Origin: Campylobacter vicugnae
GTDB lineage: Bacteria > Campylobacterota > Campylobacteria > Campylobacterales > Campylobacteraceae
DNA length: 64,000 nucleotides
Reading direction: 5' to 3'
Assembly (NCBI RefSeq): GCF_002139875.1
Contig: NZ_CP018793.1
Coordinates: 1,519,174 to 1,583,173, forward strand
Shown one piece after another: positions 1 through 9,243 of this stretch; the first letter of the stretch is position 1, and every line of letters starts with the position of its first letter. Position numbers and translations under genes: made by a program. The notes beneath the pieces were generated by a model, which did no database searches, was not told the DNA's origin, and saw only the letters and a list, made by a program, of their open reading frames with translations.

Positions 1-71
1 AAGATTGGGCCGCATCCTACTAATGCACAAGCAATGCTGGTTAATGTTAATATTTTTAATTTTTGTTTCAT
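1..71 (-). CDS. Lipoprotein, N-terminal fragment (runs off window)
   Basis: Only the first 23 codons lie in the window. They encode two lysines, a hydrophobic stretch and a lipobox-like LVGC at about residues 17-20, so the product should be a lipoprotein processed by signal peptidase II. AAAGGAGA sits just upstream of the ATG. The gene follows cysQ on the same strand with a 33-bp gap. In C. jejuni the equivalent position, next to cysQ and gltA, holds a hypothetical periplasmic protein; that is recalled synteny. Function is unknown because the mature protein is outside the window. Confidence 0.75.
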   Translation of the reverse strand, partial: MKQKLKILTLTSIACALVGCGPI

Positions 72-104
72 ACGCTCTCCTTTAATAAATTAAACAACTC
101 AATT

Positions 105-887
105 TTATTTTATATAATCTAAATATCTCTTTAAATTTATCTTTTCAAATTTATTTAACGCTATAAAATTATCATTTAATGTATCTTTTTTGCCATAATT
201 TAATGGTTTTAAGTCTTTTAAAGACAACATAATTCCGCCACTTTGATGCAATAAAAAATCTCCAGCTGCCGTATCCCACAAACTTGAACCATAAAATCTT
301 ACAAATAAACTAGCCTTACCTTCTATAAGATAGCCAAATTTAATTGCAGAACTGAGTTTGAGAATATTTAAATTAAATTGATTTGCAAATTTATCTATCT
401 CTTTTTGATGTTGCGAATTTCCAACAATTAGCAAACTTTTGCAAAAAGATTGCTCTAAAGTTTGTCCATTTTTATATATATTAGAACCTATATAGCTACT
501 ATACATATCATCACTTAATGGAGAATATATAACGCCTAAAATAGGCCTACTATTTTGAATTAGAGCTATAGATACACAAAACTGGCCACTTTTTGATACA
601 AATTCTTTTGTTCCATCAAGTGGATCAACAAGCCAAAAAGTTGAATTTTCATCTCTTTTATTAAATTCCAAAATAGACTCTTCAGAGCAAATAGGAATTT
701 TAGTTGGTTTTAAATGATTGATTATAGCTTCATTAGCGGCTAAATCAGCAGTGGTAAGTGGTGAGCTATCATCTTTAAATGATAGCTCAAATTTATCATA
801 AACATCCAAAATCGCCCTACCAGCAGCCCTAGCTGCTATTATGGCGATGTCGTGTAGATTACTCAGGTTGAGATGCTGGTCCAACAT
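105..887 (-). CDS. cysQ: CysQ-like 3'(2'),5'-bisphosphate nucleotidase (inositol monophosphatase family)
   Basis: The product is a metal-dependent phosphatase of the inositol monophosphatase superfamily. CysQ members remove the 3'-phosphate of PAP/PAPS in the cytoplasm. Family motifs are visible: SEES near residue 75, the metal-binding WLVDPLDGTKEF at about 92-103, and WDTAAGDFLL near the C-terminus. The longer reading frame begins at a TTG at 908. I chose the ATG at 887 because its MLDQ start resembles E. coli CysQ. Either start lies inside the 3' end of gltA (overlap 29 bp with the ATG), so the gene is probably translated from the gltA message. Substrate is inferred from family only. Confidence 0.85.
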   Translation of the reverse strand: MLDQHLNLSNLHDIAIIAARAAGRAILDVYDKFELSFKDDSSPLTTADLAANEAIINHLKPTKIPICSEESILEFNKRDENSTFWLVDPLDGTKEFVSKSGQFCVSIALIQNSRPILGVIYSPLSDDMYSSYIGSNIYKNGQTLEQSFCKSLLIVGNSQHQKEIDKFANQFNLNILKLSSAIKFGYLIEGKASLFVRFYGSSLWDTAAGDFLLHQSGGIMLSLKDLKPLNYGKKDTLNDNFIALNKFEKINLKRYLDYIK

Positions 888-2130
888 ATAGCTGTCTTGG
901 GCGGACAATTTTGATATTATCTTGAGATTTTAACTCCATCCATTGACTTAACCAGCCTGGAACTCTACCCATTACAAATATTGCAGCAAACATTTCATTT
1001 GGAATTCCTAATGCTTTTAGTATTACGCCGCTATGAAAATCAACATTTGGATATAGATTTCTAGAGACAAAATACTCATCATTTAAAGCAATCTCTTCTA
1101 TTCTTGTAGCTACTTTAATTAGATTGCTATCTATACCGATCTCATCAATTAATCTATCTCTTAGGCCTTTTAATACCTTAGCTCTTGGGTCAAAGTTTTT
1201 ATAAACTCTATGACCAAAGCCCATTAGGCGGAATGGATCATTTTTATCTTTTGCTTTTTTGATAAACTCATCTACTCTATCTGGAGTACCAATCATCTCT
1301 AACTGGCGAATAACACCCTCATTAGCACCACCGTGAGCATGACCCCATAAAGCACCAATACCAGCACTTATACATGAATATGGGTGCGCATGAGTAGAAC
1401 CAACAGTACGAACTGTCGTAGTAGAAGCATTTTGCTCATGATCAGCGTGTAGCATTAAGATTGTATCAAAAGCTTTTACTTCGATTGGTTTTAGATCTAC
1501 TCTATTGTGCGGGAATGCTCTTAGCATATATAAGAAATTTTCTGTAAATCCACGATCAAGATCTGGATATACAGTTGGGAAACCACGAACATGGCGATAG
1601 TAAAATGCTATCATTGTTGGAATTTTTGCTACCATTCTTTTAGCTAATTCCATATAATCTTTCATATCATCAAAATTCATATCTCTTTTATAATACGCAC
1701 TCATAGTAGCTACACTTGCTTGTAATACTGCCATTGGATGAGCTTTATCAGGGAAGCAGTCAAATAGCTTAATCATCTTCTCATTTAGATAGCTTCTCTC
1801 TTTTAATTCATGGCGGAATGCATTTAACTCATCTTCACTTGGAAGTTTGCCATTAAATAGTAGATATACTACATCTAGATATCTTTTATTTTCAGCTAAC
1901 CATGCTATATCATAGCCTCTATGCATTAGCGTACCAGCCTCACCATCGATATACGTAATAGCTGAGCGGCACATTGCTGTACTAGTATATCCACGGTCAA
2001 ATGTAAACATACCAGTATCTTTATATAGGGTAGAGATATCTATAACGCTAGGCCCTAAAGTACCATCTAAAATAGGAAAATCATAACTTTTTCCATTTCT
2101 ATTATCTGTCAATGTTACTGTGTTACTCAT
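859..2130 (-). CDS. gltA: Citrate synthase
   Basis: Type II (hexameric-type) citrate synthase of about 423 residues, condensing oxaloacetate and acetyl-CoA as the first step of the TCA cycle. Catalytic signatures are visible: LHADHEQNASTTTVR around residues 228-242, GSTHAHPYSCISAGIGALWG after it, and MGFGHRVYKNFDPRA near 303-317 with the catalytic His. The protein ends with a normal RQLYVG-type tail. An AAAAGGATAAAA ribosome-binding region precedes the ATG. The 3' end overlaps cysQ. Upstream of the start is a 79-bp gap to the antiporter gene holding an AT-rich promoter-like region. Confidence 0.97.
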   Translation of the reverse strand: MSNTVTLTDNRNGKSYDFPILDGTLGPSVIDISTLYKDTGMFTFDRGYTSTAMCRSAITYIDGEAGTLMHRGYDIAWLAENKRYLDVVYLLFNGKLPSEDELNAFRHELKERSYLNEKMIKLFDCFPDKAHPMAVLQASVATMSAYYKRDMNFDDMKDYMELAKRMVAKIPTMIAFYYRHVRGFPTVYPDLDRGFTENFLYMLRAFPHNRVDLKPIEVKAFDTILMLHADHEQNASTTTVRTVGSTHAHPYSCISAGIGALWGHAHGGANEGVIRQLEMIGTPDRVDEFIKKAKDKNDPFRLMGFGHRVYKNFDPRAKVLKGLRDRLIDEIGIDSNLIKVATRIEEIALNDEYFVSRNLYPNVDFHSGVILKALGIPNEMFAAIFVMGRVPGWLSQWMELKSQDNIKIVRPRQLYVGPASQPE

Positions 2131-2190
2131 TTTTATCCTTTTATTAAAATTTTTTTATATCTTATCTAAATTTTATTTAAATTAAATTGC

Positions 2191-2219
2191 CCTTAAATAT
2201 CTAACTTAATTATTTAAGG
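2191..2219 (-). terminator. Possible weak terminator hairpin downstream of the antiporter gene
   Basis: A 9-bp inverted repeat, CCTTAAATA and TATTTAAGG, with an 11-base loop. It overlaps the stop codon of the antiporter gene and is followed in the minus direction by an A/T-rich run rather than a clean U tract. The stem is AT-rich and weak; it may not terminate. Confidence 0.3.
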
Positions 2220-3382
2220 CGAAATTTAAGATAATTAGTAAATTTTATTAATACCATTGATATTATTACTTCAAAAATACTAGCAATAATAAAGGCAAAA
2301 TATAACTCTTTTGGTATATTACCAGCATTATATGCTACCGTTGCTACTGCTACTAAAAGCGTAAGTGGCATTGATAGCGATAAACCAAAAAGGATACTAT
2401 CATACAAACCAAAACGCTTTATAAATATTAACGATGCAACCACTCGTATAATAACCATAAATATCATTAACTTTATAGCATTATCAAGTACGCCAGGCAT
2501 AAATAAATATCCCAAATCCACTGTAGTACCGATATAAACAAAAAATATTGGCACTAAAAATCCAAAACCAAAACTTCCAAGTTTATGTGGAAGATCTTTT
2601 TTATGATTAAAAAATGTAGCTATGAAACTACCGGCAATAAAAGCACCTAAAACTATCTCTAAATTCAGATATATCATAACTGCAACGGTGCTAAAAAATA
2701 GAGCCATAGAGAGGCGAATATCTTTTTCAGCTTTATCATCATGTGGCATTAAGAGTATCTTAATATTTGGATACCACCAAAATAGAACCTCAAGTCCTTT
2801 AAATCCAAACACACAAAGCACAATAAACAAAATAAGATAGTATATACTACTAAATAATTCAGCAGAACTACCAAACTCAATATAAGCCGACATCAATGTA
2901 AGCAAGGCAATGCTAATAACTTCACCAATTCCACCAGCAATCATAGCTGTATTTAGCCATGGCTCATTCTTGCCATACTCCTTAAATAGAGTAGATAACA
3001 CACCTACACTCATTACAGGAACAACTACAAAGGTAAGAAATAGAGCATTTGACCATACTCCAGCAACACCAGCAACAATATATAAGATAGAGATGTATAA
3101 AAGTGCTAAGCGTAAAACTTGCTTATCTGTCTTAATAAGCGCTCTAATATCAATCTCAGTCCCAGCTAAAAACATCAAGTAAAAAAACCCAACTTCAGCT
3201 ACTAGTTTAAAAGTTGCACTCTGGCCAATAAATCCAAAATAGCCAAGAATAATTCCAAAAATTATCTCAATTGGCGCAATTGGAATCCTTGTAAATTTAG
3301 CCAAATATGGAGAAACAAAGATAGCAAAAGCCAAAACAAGTAAAATAGAAAGCTCACTAATGGCACTGTGTTGCAAACTCAA
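2210..3382 (-). CDS. Cation:proton antiporter, CPA2 (KefB/NhaS3-like) family membrane domain
   Basis: A 390-residue integral membrane protein with about 11-13 hydrophobic segments and no cytosolic TrkA-N domain. The N-terminal PYLAKFTRIPIAPIEIIFGI resembles the conserved half-helix of CPA2 antiporters, and FLAGTEID near residue 72 matches the family motif. It probably exchanges Na+ or K+ for protons across the inner membrane. The frame opens at TTG (3382), overlapping the 3' end of bioB by 26 bp; there is no early ATG, so the exact start is uncertain. It lies in the topA-bioB-antiporter-gltA minus-strand series. The transported ion is not decided by the sequence. Confidence 0.85.
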   Translation of the reverse strand: MSLQHSAISELSILLVLAFAIFVSPYLAKFTRIPIAPIEIIFGIILGYFGFIGQSATFKLVAEVGFFYLMFLAGTEIDIRALIKTDKQVLRLALLYISILYIVAGVAGVWSNALFLTFVVVPVMSVGVLSTLFKEYGKNEPWLNTAMIAGGIGEVISIALLTLMSAYIEFGSSAELFSSIYYLILFIVLCVFGFKGLEVLFWWYPNIKILLMPHDDKAEKDIRLSMALFFSTVAVMIYLNLEIVLGAFIAGSFIATFFNHKKDLPHKLGSFGFGFLVPIFFVYIGTTVDLGYLFMPGVLDNAIKLMIFMVIIRVVASLIFIKRFGLYDSILFGLSLSMPLTLLVAVATVAYNAGNIPKELYFAFIIASIFEVIISMVLIKFTNYLKFRLK

Positions 3383-4199
3383 AGCCTCGTTTTTTAAGCT
3401 CTTCTATATCCTTGCTAGCAGCCTCGCCACTAGTAGTGAGATAATCTCCCACTACAATAGCACTAGCTCCATTTTCTAATATCTCATATTGTCTATCGCC
3501 AAGGATTACTTCTCTACCGCCAGCTACCATTATTCTAGTATTAGGCAGAGCCTTAGCGCTATCTCTTAATATCTCTAAGGCTTCATCGGCACTAAGCTTT
3601 GGCTCTTTGATTTTCAAAGCGGGATTTGGGATAAAGAAATTTATCGGACTAGTAAATGGATTTAGCTCTTTTAATGAGTTTCTAAAACTTATTCTATCTT
3701 CATTACTCTCTCCAAGACCATAAATCCCGCCACAGCAAAGCTCAAGCCCGGCTCTTTTGGCATTTAAATTTGTCTGAAATCTCTCATCCCAGCTATGAGT
3801 AGAGCAAATTTTAGGAAAGTATTCACGGCTTGTTTCAAGATTGTGATTATAGCTGAAAATTCCAGCATTTTTAAGCTCTTTTAAACTCTCATAACTCGCA
3901 CTTCCATTACATGCTATCAGCAGCAGTTCGGGTAGCTCTTTTTGTAATGTTTTGGCAGTTTGGCAGATAAACTCAAGCTTTTTATCATCAAGTCTCCTAC
4001 CGCTAGTAACTAAGCAAAAGCCAAGAGCTTTATTTGCCTTAGCCATTTTGGCCTCTTTTAAAATTTGTTCTATACTTTTTTGTTTATATCTATTTATATC
4101 AGCTTTTACATGAGCACTTTGAGTACAATACGCACAATCTTCAGGGCAATTGCCGCTACTAACATTACATATCGCACATAGCATTACTACTTTACTCAT
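3357..4199 (-). CDS. bioB: Biotin synthase
   Basis: Radical SAM enzyme inserting sulfur into dethiobiotin, the last step of biotin synthesis. The SAM-cluster motif CPEDCAYC is at about residues 19-26, followed by QSAH. Further family segments are LVTSGRR near 63-69, YNHNLETSREYFP near 117-129, and a C-terminal VAGGREV. At 280 residues it is shorter than the E. coli enzyme (about 346), but I recall this compact length as usual for the Campylobacter group. The start overlaps the 3' end of topA by 8 bp, indicating translational coupling. Confidence 0.95.
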   Translation of the reverse strand: MSKVVMLCAICNVSSGNCPEDCAYCTQSAHVKADINRYKQKSIEQILKEAKMAKANKALGFCLVTSGRRLDDKKLEFICQTAKTLQKELPELLLIACNGSASYESLKELKNAGIFSYNHNLETSREYFPKICSTHSWDERFQTNLNAKRAGLELCCGGIYGLGESNEDRISFRNSLKELNPFTSPINFFIPNPALKIKEPKLSADEALEILRDSAKALPNTRIMVAGGREVILGDRQYEILENGASAIVVGDYLTTSGEAASKDIEELKKRGFEFATQCH

Positions 4200-6276
4200 T
4201 ATTGCTTACCTCTTCTTTATATTTACAAGCTGGACATTCGTTAAATTTACCCTTTTTTAACTCTTTAAAAACCATATATTTAGAACACTCTGGACAGTTT
4301 TTACCAGCTGGTGGATAGTTGCTTATAAATTTACATTTTGGATAGTTAGAACATCCATAAAATTTACCCTTTTTACTAAATCTCTCTACAATATCGCTAC
4401 CACATTCTGGGCAATTTACGCCGATTTTGCTTGGCTCTTTTTTTTCAAATTTGGCTTGGCCTAAGAGATTACGCGAATATTTGCATTTTGGAAAATTTGA
4501 ACAAGCGATAAACTCACCAAATTTACCCTTTCTCTTAACCAATTCACCACCACAATCAGGGCAATTTTCTCCAATTGGTTGGGCTACTTTTTGACTTTTA
4601 ATATTTTTTTTGCCATCATCTATTTTGGCTATAAATGGATAGTAAAATTTAGATAAAACCTCTTGCCAATCAGCTTTATTTTCGGCTATATCATCAAGTT
4701 TTTCTTCCATTTTAGAAGTAAATTCGCTATCTACAATATCTTTAAAATTCTCTTCTAATACTGAAGTTATAGTAAATGCTATATCATTTGGGATTAACTG
4801 CTTTTTTTCTACCTTTACATAATCCCTACTTGTAAGCAATGAAATAGTTGGTGCATATGTACTTGGCCTACCAATTCCTAAACTCTCAAGTTTTTTTACC
4901 AAGCCTGCCTCAGAGTAGCGACTTGGTGGTTCAGTAAAATGCCCGCTACTTTGCATACTCTCTACACTCATAGTCTCGCCGATATTAAGCACTGGAAGGA
5001 TTTTATCCTTATCCATATCACCATAAACCTTATAAAATCCATCAAACACAACTTTTCTACCCGATAATTTAAAGGTAGCATTATCGCTTTTTATCATTAT
5101 ATTTTGAGTTTGTGAAATGCTTGGACTCATCTGTGAGGCTAAAAATCTATTATAGATTAATGTATATAGCTTTAACATATCCTTTTCTAAATACTGCGCT
5201 GCAATTTGTGGAGTAAAGCTTAAATTAGTCGGTCTAATTGCCTCGTGAGCTTCTTGTGCGCCTTTTGATTTAGTTGTGTAGATATTTGCACTTTTTGGTA
5301 GATAATCTAAGCCAAATTCGCTCTTAATGATCTCTCTAGCTGCATTTAATGCCTCTTTGGCTATATTTAAACTATCTGTTCTCATATAAGTAATTGCACC
5401 CATAAATCCACTATTTGTCTGCACACCTTCATATAAACTTTGTGCTAGAATCATAGTTTTTTTAGGGCTAAAGCCTAATCTATTTGAAGCGCTTTGTTGT
5501 AATGTTGATGTCATAAATGGGGGCTGAGCGTTGGTTTTACGCTCTTTAGACTCAATCTGGCTAATTTGGAATTTATCATTTTTTAATGTATCTAGAATAA
5601 ATTGAGCTCTTTGTTTATTGGTTATGGTAAGTTTTTCTATCTTTGAGCCTTGAAATTCAACCAATTCAGCTTCTAAATCGCTTTTAAATTTAGTATCAAT
5701 ACTAAAATACTCAATAGGTTTAAAATCTCTAATTTCACGCTCTCTATCAACTAAAATTTTAAGTGCTGAGCTTTGGACTCTACCAGCACTTAATCCTCTT
5801 TGAATTTTAATATTTAAAAGCGGACTTAGCTTATATCCTACAATTCTATCTAATAGACGCCTTGCTTGTTGAGCATTTACGCTATTCATATCCAAAACTC
5901 TAGGATTGGCTAATGCTGCTTCAATAGCACTTTTAGTAATCTCATGAAATACAATTCTAGGCAAAGCTTCTGGCTTTTTACCAATTGCTGTTGCAATATG
6001 ATAAGCAATCGCCTCACCCTCTCTATCCTCATCGGTTGCAAGATATATCTCATCAGCATCGCTAGCTAAAGCCTTAATCTCTTTAACTAGCGCACTATGG
6101 TCGCTACTAATTCTATACTCAGGAGTAAATTTATCCCCATCAATCTTAATGCCAAAACTAGATTTTGGCAGATCTCTAATATGCCCTTTACTAGCTATGA
6201 CCTTATACTCAGAACCTAAAAAATTTTTTATAGTTTTAGCTTTTGCCGGAGATTCGACTATTATTAATTTACTCAT
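4192..6276 (-). CDS. topA: DNA topoisomerase I
   Basis: Type IA topoisomerase relaxing negative supercoils. Order of domains: N-terminal Toprim (KLIIVESPAKAKTI at residues 3-16; DEDREGEAIAYHIA near 82-95), the central strand-passage region with the active-site segment GAITYMRTDSLNIA near 293-306 (catalytic Tyr in YMRTDS), and at the C-terminus three zinc-ribbon Cys4 modules (CPDCGG, CPECGS and CPECSK types). Length 694 is normal for a proteobacterial TopA of this group. It is followed on the minus strand by bioB with an 8-bp overlap. Confidence 0.97.
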   Translation of the reverse strand: MSKLIIVESPAKAKTIKNFLGSEYKVIASKGHIRDLPKSSFGIKIDGDKFTPEYRISSDHSALVKEIKALASDADEIYLATDEDREGEAIAYHIATAIGKKPEALPRIVFHEITKSAIEAALANPRVLDMNSVNAQQARRLLDRIVGYKLSPLLNIKIQRGLSAGRVQSSALKILVDREREIRDFKPIEYFSIDTKFKSDLEAELVEFQGSKIEKLTITNKQRAQFILDTLKNDKFQISQIESKERKTNAQPPFMTSTLQQSASNRLGFSPKKTMILAQSLYEGVQTNSGFMGAITYMRTDSLNIAKEALNAAREIIKSEFGLDYLPKSANIYTTKSKGAQEAHEAIRPTNLSFTPQIAAQYLEKDMLKLYTLIYNRFLASQMSPSISQTQNIMIKSDNATFKLSGRKVVFDGFYKVYGDMDKDKILPVLNIGETMSVESMQSSGHFTEPPSRYSEAGLVKKLESLGIGRPSTYAPTISLLTSRDYVKVEKKQLIPNDIAFTITSVLEENFKDIVDSEFTSKMEEKLDDIAENKADWQEVLSKFYYPFIAKIDDGKKNIKSQKVAQPIGENCPDCGGELVKRKGKFGEFIACSNFPKCKYSRNLLGQAKFEKKEPSKIGVNCPECGSDIVERFSKKGKFYGCSNYPKCKFISNYPPAGKNCPECSKYMVFKELKKGKFNECPACKYKEEVSNNE

Positions 6277-6358
6277 AATATTGCCCCAAATTCAGTTAGT
6301 TGTAATTTTACCAAAAAACTATAAAATGGATATAAAACAGCCAAATAAATATCTAAAT

Positions 6359-7768
6359 TTAGGCCATAACAAGGGACAAATATCCTAAAATCGAACCAAT
6401 CCCAATTCCTTCTAAAATCACAAAAGCAATGGCTAAAATACTTAAAATATTTAACCAAATAGTCCTAGGCTTTGAGAGTATGACTATCTCATTTGACTCT
6501 TTAAAATATATACTAATAATAATCCTTAGATAGTAATATACTGATAAAATAGTATTAATGATACCAAAAATTGCCAAATATGCATAACCAGCTTCAAATG
6601 CACTTGAAAATATATAAACCTTACCCAAAAATCCAACCGTGTATGGAAATCCAATAAACGAAAGCGATATAATAGTAAATGCTAAAGCAGCAATAGGCGA
6701 ACTTTTATAAAGACCAGCTATGGAATCTATAGTAACTTGCTTATCACCAAAAAGTGCATTTAGTAGCAAAAATCCAAACCCAGTAGTAATAGCATAAATA
6801 GCTATATAAAATACCCCAGCAAATAAAGATTCTTCGCCGCTAAAGCTAGCTAAATTTATAAATATATATCCAGCATGAACGATTCCAGCAGCTATTAAAA
6901 TCTTTTTGACATCTACTTCTTTTAAGCTTAAAAAATTACCTATAAACATACTACATATTGCTACAACACTAAAGATAATAGCTAAAATATCATTCCAGCC
7001 GCCACTATAAAGCAGAGCAAATTTAATCAACATCCCAAAACTAGCAAGCTTAAACGCTCCAGCTAAATATCCAGTAATGCTAGTACTAGCGCCATAATAG
7101 ACATCAATACTCCAGCGATAAAAGCCAAAAATTGCAATCTTAAAAAACATCATAGCTATAATTAACATCGCACCAATTGTTGTTATAAATAATGGCGATG
7201 AGAGCTTGCTAAGTAGTTCATATTTTGTTGTTTGTGTCATACCAAAAATTAAGGCTGCACCAAGTAGATAAAACGCACTCATAAATGATGATAATAAAAA
7301 GTATTTAAAAGCCGCTTCAATGCTTTTAGAATTAAATGAATTTAGTGCTATCATCGCATATATTGATATTGAAGCAATTTCAATGAATATTAGCGTTGTG
7401 ATAATCTCGCTTGATATTATCATACCCATCATACCAAATGAGGCTAAATTTGCCAATGCTACAAGCTCGGGTTTAAAATATCTCTCATCATCGCTAAAAT
7501 ATAAAGTAGCAAAAAATAAGATAGTAAGCACAGCTACAATAGAACACAGCACCAGCTCAAACTGTCCAAATACTATAAATCCTGTGGCAAAAAATGGTAA
7601 GTCGCTATTAACAATTTCATTTCTAAAAACAAAAAATGATACTAAAACAATAGCCCAAAATAGTAAATTTACTCCTAAAAGTAACCCTTTTTTAATTCTT
7701 GTAACGCTTAAAAATATATTAGCTATAATAGCAGCAATTGATAGTAAAAACGGCGTTAAAGCTATCAT
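6359..7768 (-). CDS. nuoN: Complex I antiporter-like subunit N
   Basis: Last gene of the nuo operon. The 469-residue product is a polytopic inner-membrane subunit related to Mrp antiporters and forms one of the proton-pumping modules of the membrane arm. About 14 hydrophobic helices are visible, with the charged residues expected in the channel: a Glu in the SSEIITTLIFIEIASI segment near 120-135 and a Lys in AMMFFKIAIFGFYRW near 205-219. It overlaps nuoM by 4 bp (ATGA-type). The gap of 82 bp after it ends the operon before topA. Confidence 0.94.
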   Translation of the reverse strand: MIALTPFLLSIAAIIANIFLSVTRIKKGLLLGVNLLFWAIVLVSFFVFRNEIVNSDLPFFATGFIVFGQFELVLCSIVAVLTILFFATLYFSDDERYFKPELVALANLASFGMMGMIISSEIITTLIFIEIASISIYAMIALNSFNSKSIEAAFKYFLLSSFMSAFYLLGAALIFGMTQTTKYELLSKLSSPLFITTIGAMLIIAMMFFKIAIFGFYRWSIDVYYGASTSITGYLAGAFKLASFGMLIKFALLYSGGWNDILAIIFSVVAICSMFIGNFLSLKEVDVKKILIAAGIVHAGYIFINLASFSGEESLFAGVFYIAIYAITTGFGFLLLNALFGDKQVTIDSIAGLYKSSPIAALAFTIISLSFIGFPYTVGFLGKVYIFSSAFEAGYAYLAIFGIINTILSVYYYLRIIISIYFKESNEIVILSKPRTIWLNILSILAIAFVILEGIGIGSILGYLSLVMA

Positions 7769-9243
7769 TTATGCTCCTTTAAATTTGATTTTATATATTT
7801 TTCATAATGGTTTTGTACTGTATTTTCAGATAGATCTAAAAAGGTTTTAGGATATATACCCATTACAAATATAATAATAGCAACAAATCCAAATCCTAAA
7901 ATCTGAGACTTGCTAAGCTCTTTGAATTTATCCGTTACACTACTAACGCTTTGCAAAATTGCCTTGCGATACACTACAAACATATAAACAGCACCGACAA
8001 TTATAGATGTAGTAGCAATAATTCCATATATCAAATTTGTTTTAAATAAACCAACAAGTATTAAAAGCTCAGCTACAAATCCGATTGTAGTAGGAAGCCC
8101 AACGCTTGAGAGCATCATAATTCCAAATAAAGTAGCAAAAACTGGAGCTTTATGAGCGATACCTCCAAGCTGACTTATCTTGCGAGTGCCTAACTGAGTG
8201 CTAATAATGCCAACCATCAAAAACATCACCCCGCTAGTAATAGCGTGAGCAATAATCTGATAAAGCGCACCGCTCATTCCTACTGCATCAAGACTAAATA
8301 AACCAGCTAAAATCAGACCCAAATGCGATGCTGAAGCAAATGCTAAAAGAGTTTTAAAATCATCACATCTAAGCGCAATTACTCCAAAATATATCATAGA
8401 AAATATCCCAAGTGCTACAAAATAACTTGAAAACTCTATAAAACTAAGCGAAAAAATAGGCAATACAAATCTTAAAATAGCAAAAACTGCCACTTTAGAT
8501 GCGATAGCTGAGAGCATAAATGTAGCTACGCTAGGAGAATAAGTATATGCCTTACTAAGCCACATGTGAAATGGAAATAAAGGAAGCTTAATAACAAAAG
8601 CGATCATAAAGCTAAAAAACAACACTCTTTCAGCCATCACGCTTAAATTTAATTTTGCTAAATCATCTAAAGCAAAACTATAAAATCCAAATTGCTCAAA
8701 ATGAAGCACACCAAGATAAATTATAGCTCCAAGCATAATCATAGAACCAAATATCGCATAATACATCATATCAAGCATTGCTTTAGCTCTTTTAGCACTT
8801 TTACCATATAGGCCTACCATCACAAAAATAGGAAGAAGCATCATCTCCCATCCAGCATAAAAAAAGATAAGATCAAGCGAGCTACAAACAGCTAAAAATC
8901 CACTCTCTATAAATAGTAAATTTGCCCAAAAACCTTTTTCTTCACGCTTAAGCACAAAAAATAGCAATGGTAAAAATAGAGCAATAATTAAAATAAGATA
9001 GATATTAATTCCATCAACTCCCACCATATATGTTATCCCATATCTTTGCACTAGCGAAATAATATCTACAAACTGCATTCCACCGGCTGGATCAAAGCTA
9101 AGAGTCATTATTACCGTAAGAATTGCGACAAAAACACTCGCTCCAAAAGCCACAATCCTACCCCAAAAATTATTACAAAATAGAGCTATAAAAAGCCCAG
9201 ATAAAAATGGCATAAATATAATCCAAGTCAATATACTACTCAT
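7765..9243 (-). CDS. nuoM: Complex I antiporter-like subunit M
   Basis: A 492-residue polytopic membrane subunit of the proton-pumping arm. The key acidic residue of helix 5 sits in YAGWEMMLLPIFVM (Glu near 132), and a conserved Lys is in IKLPLFPFHMWLSKAY near 219-234. These are the signatures that separate NuoM from unrelated Mrp proteins. Four-base overlaps with nuoL and nuoN on either side show tight coupling. Confidence 0.95.
   Translation of the reverse strand: MSSILTWIIFMPFLSGLFIALFCNNFWGRIVAFGASVFVAILTVIMTLSFDPAGGMQFVDIISLVQRYGITYMVGVDGINIYLILIIALFLPLLFFVLKREEKGFWANLLFIESGFLAVCSSLDLIFFYAGWEMMLLPIFVMVGLYGKSAKRAKAMLDMMYYAIFGSMIMLGAIIYLGVLHFEQFGFYSFALDDLAKLNLSVMAERVLFFSFMIAFVIKLPLFPFHMWLSKAYTYSPSVATFMLSAIASKVAVFAILRFVLPIFSLSFIEFSSYFVALGIFSMIYFGVIALRCDDFKTLLAFASASHLGLILAGLFSLDAVGMSGALYQIIAHAITSGVMFLMVGIISTQLGTRKISQLGGIAHKAPVFATLFGIMMLSSVGLPTTIGFVAELLILVGLFKTNLIYGIIATTSIIVGAVYMFVVYRKAILQSVSSVTDKFKELSKSQILGFGFVAIIIFVMGIYPKTFLDLSENTVQNHYEKYIKSNLKEHK

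Noticed and set aside
5519..5523. G5 run within topA as a contingency tract
   Set aside because: Too short for frequent slippage, and topA is essential.
6273..6458. 61-residue minus-strand frame between topA and nuoN
   Set aside because: It lies mostly over the 3' end of nuoN in another frame, is rich in Phe and Cys without a domain, and has no ribosome-binding site.
7320..7850. 176-residue plus-strand frame opposite nuoN/nuoM
   Set aside because: It is a mirror frame of membrane-protein codons; Asn/Ile/Ser-rich composition with no motif.
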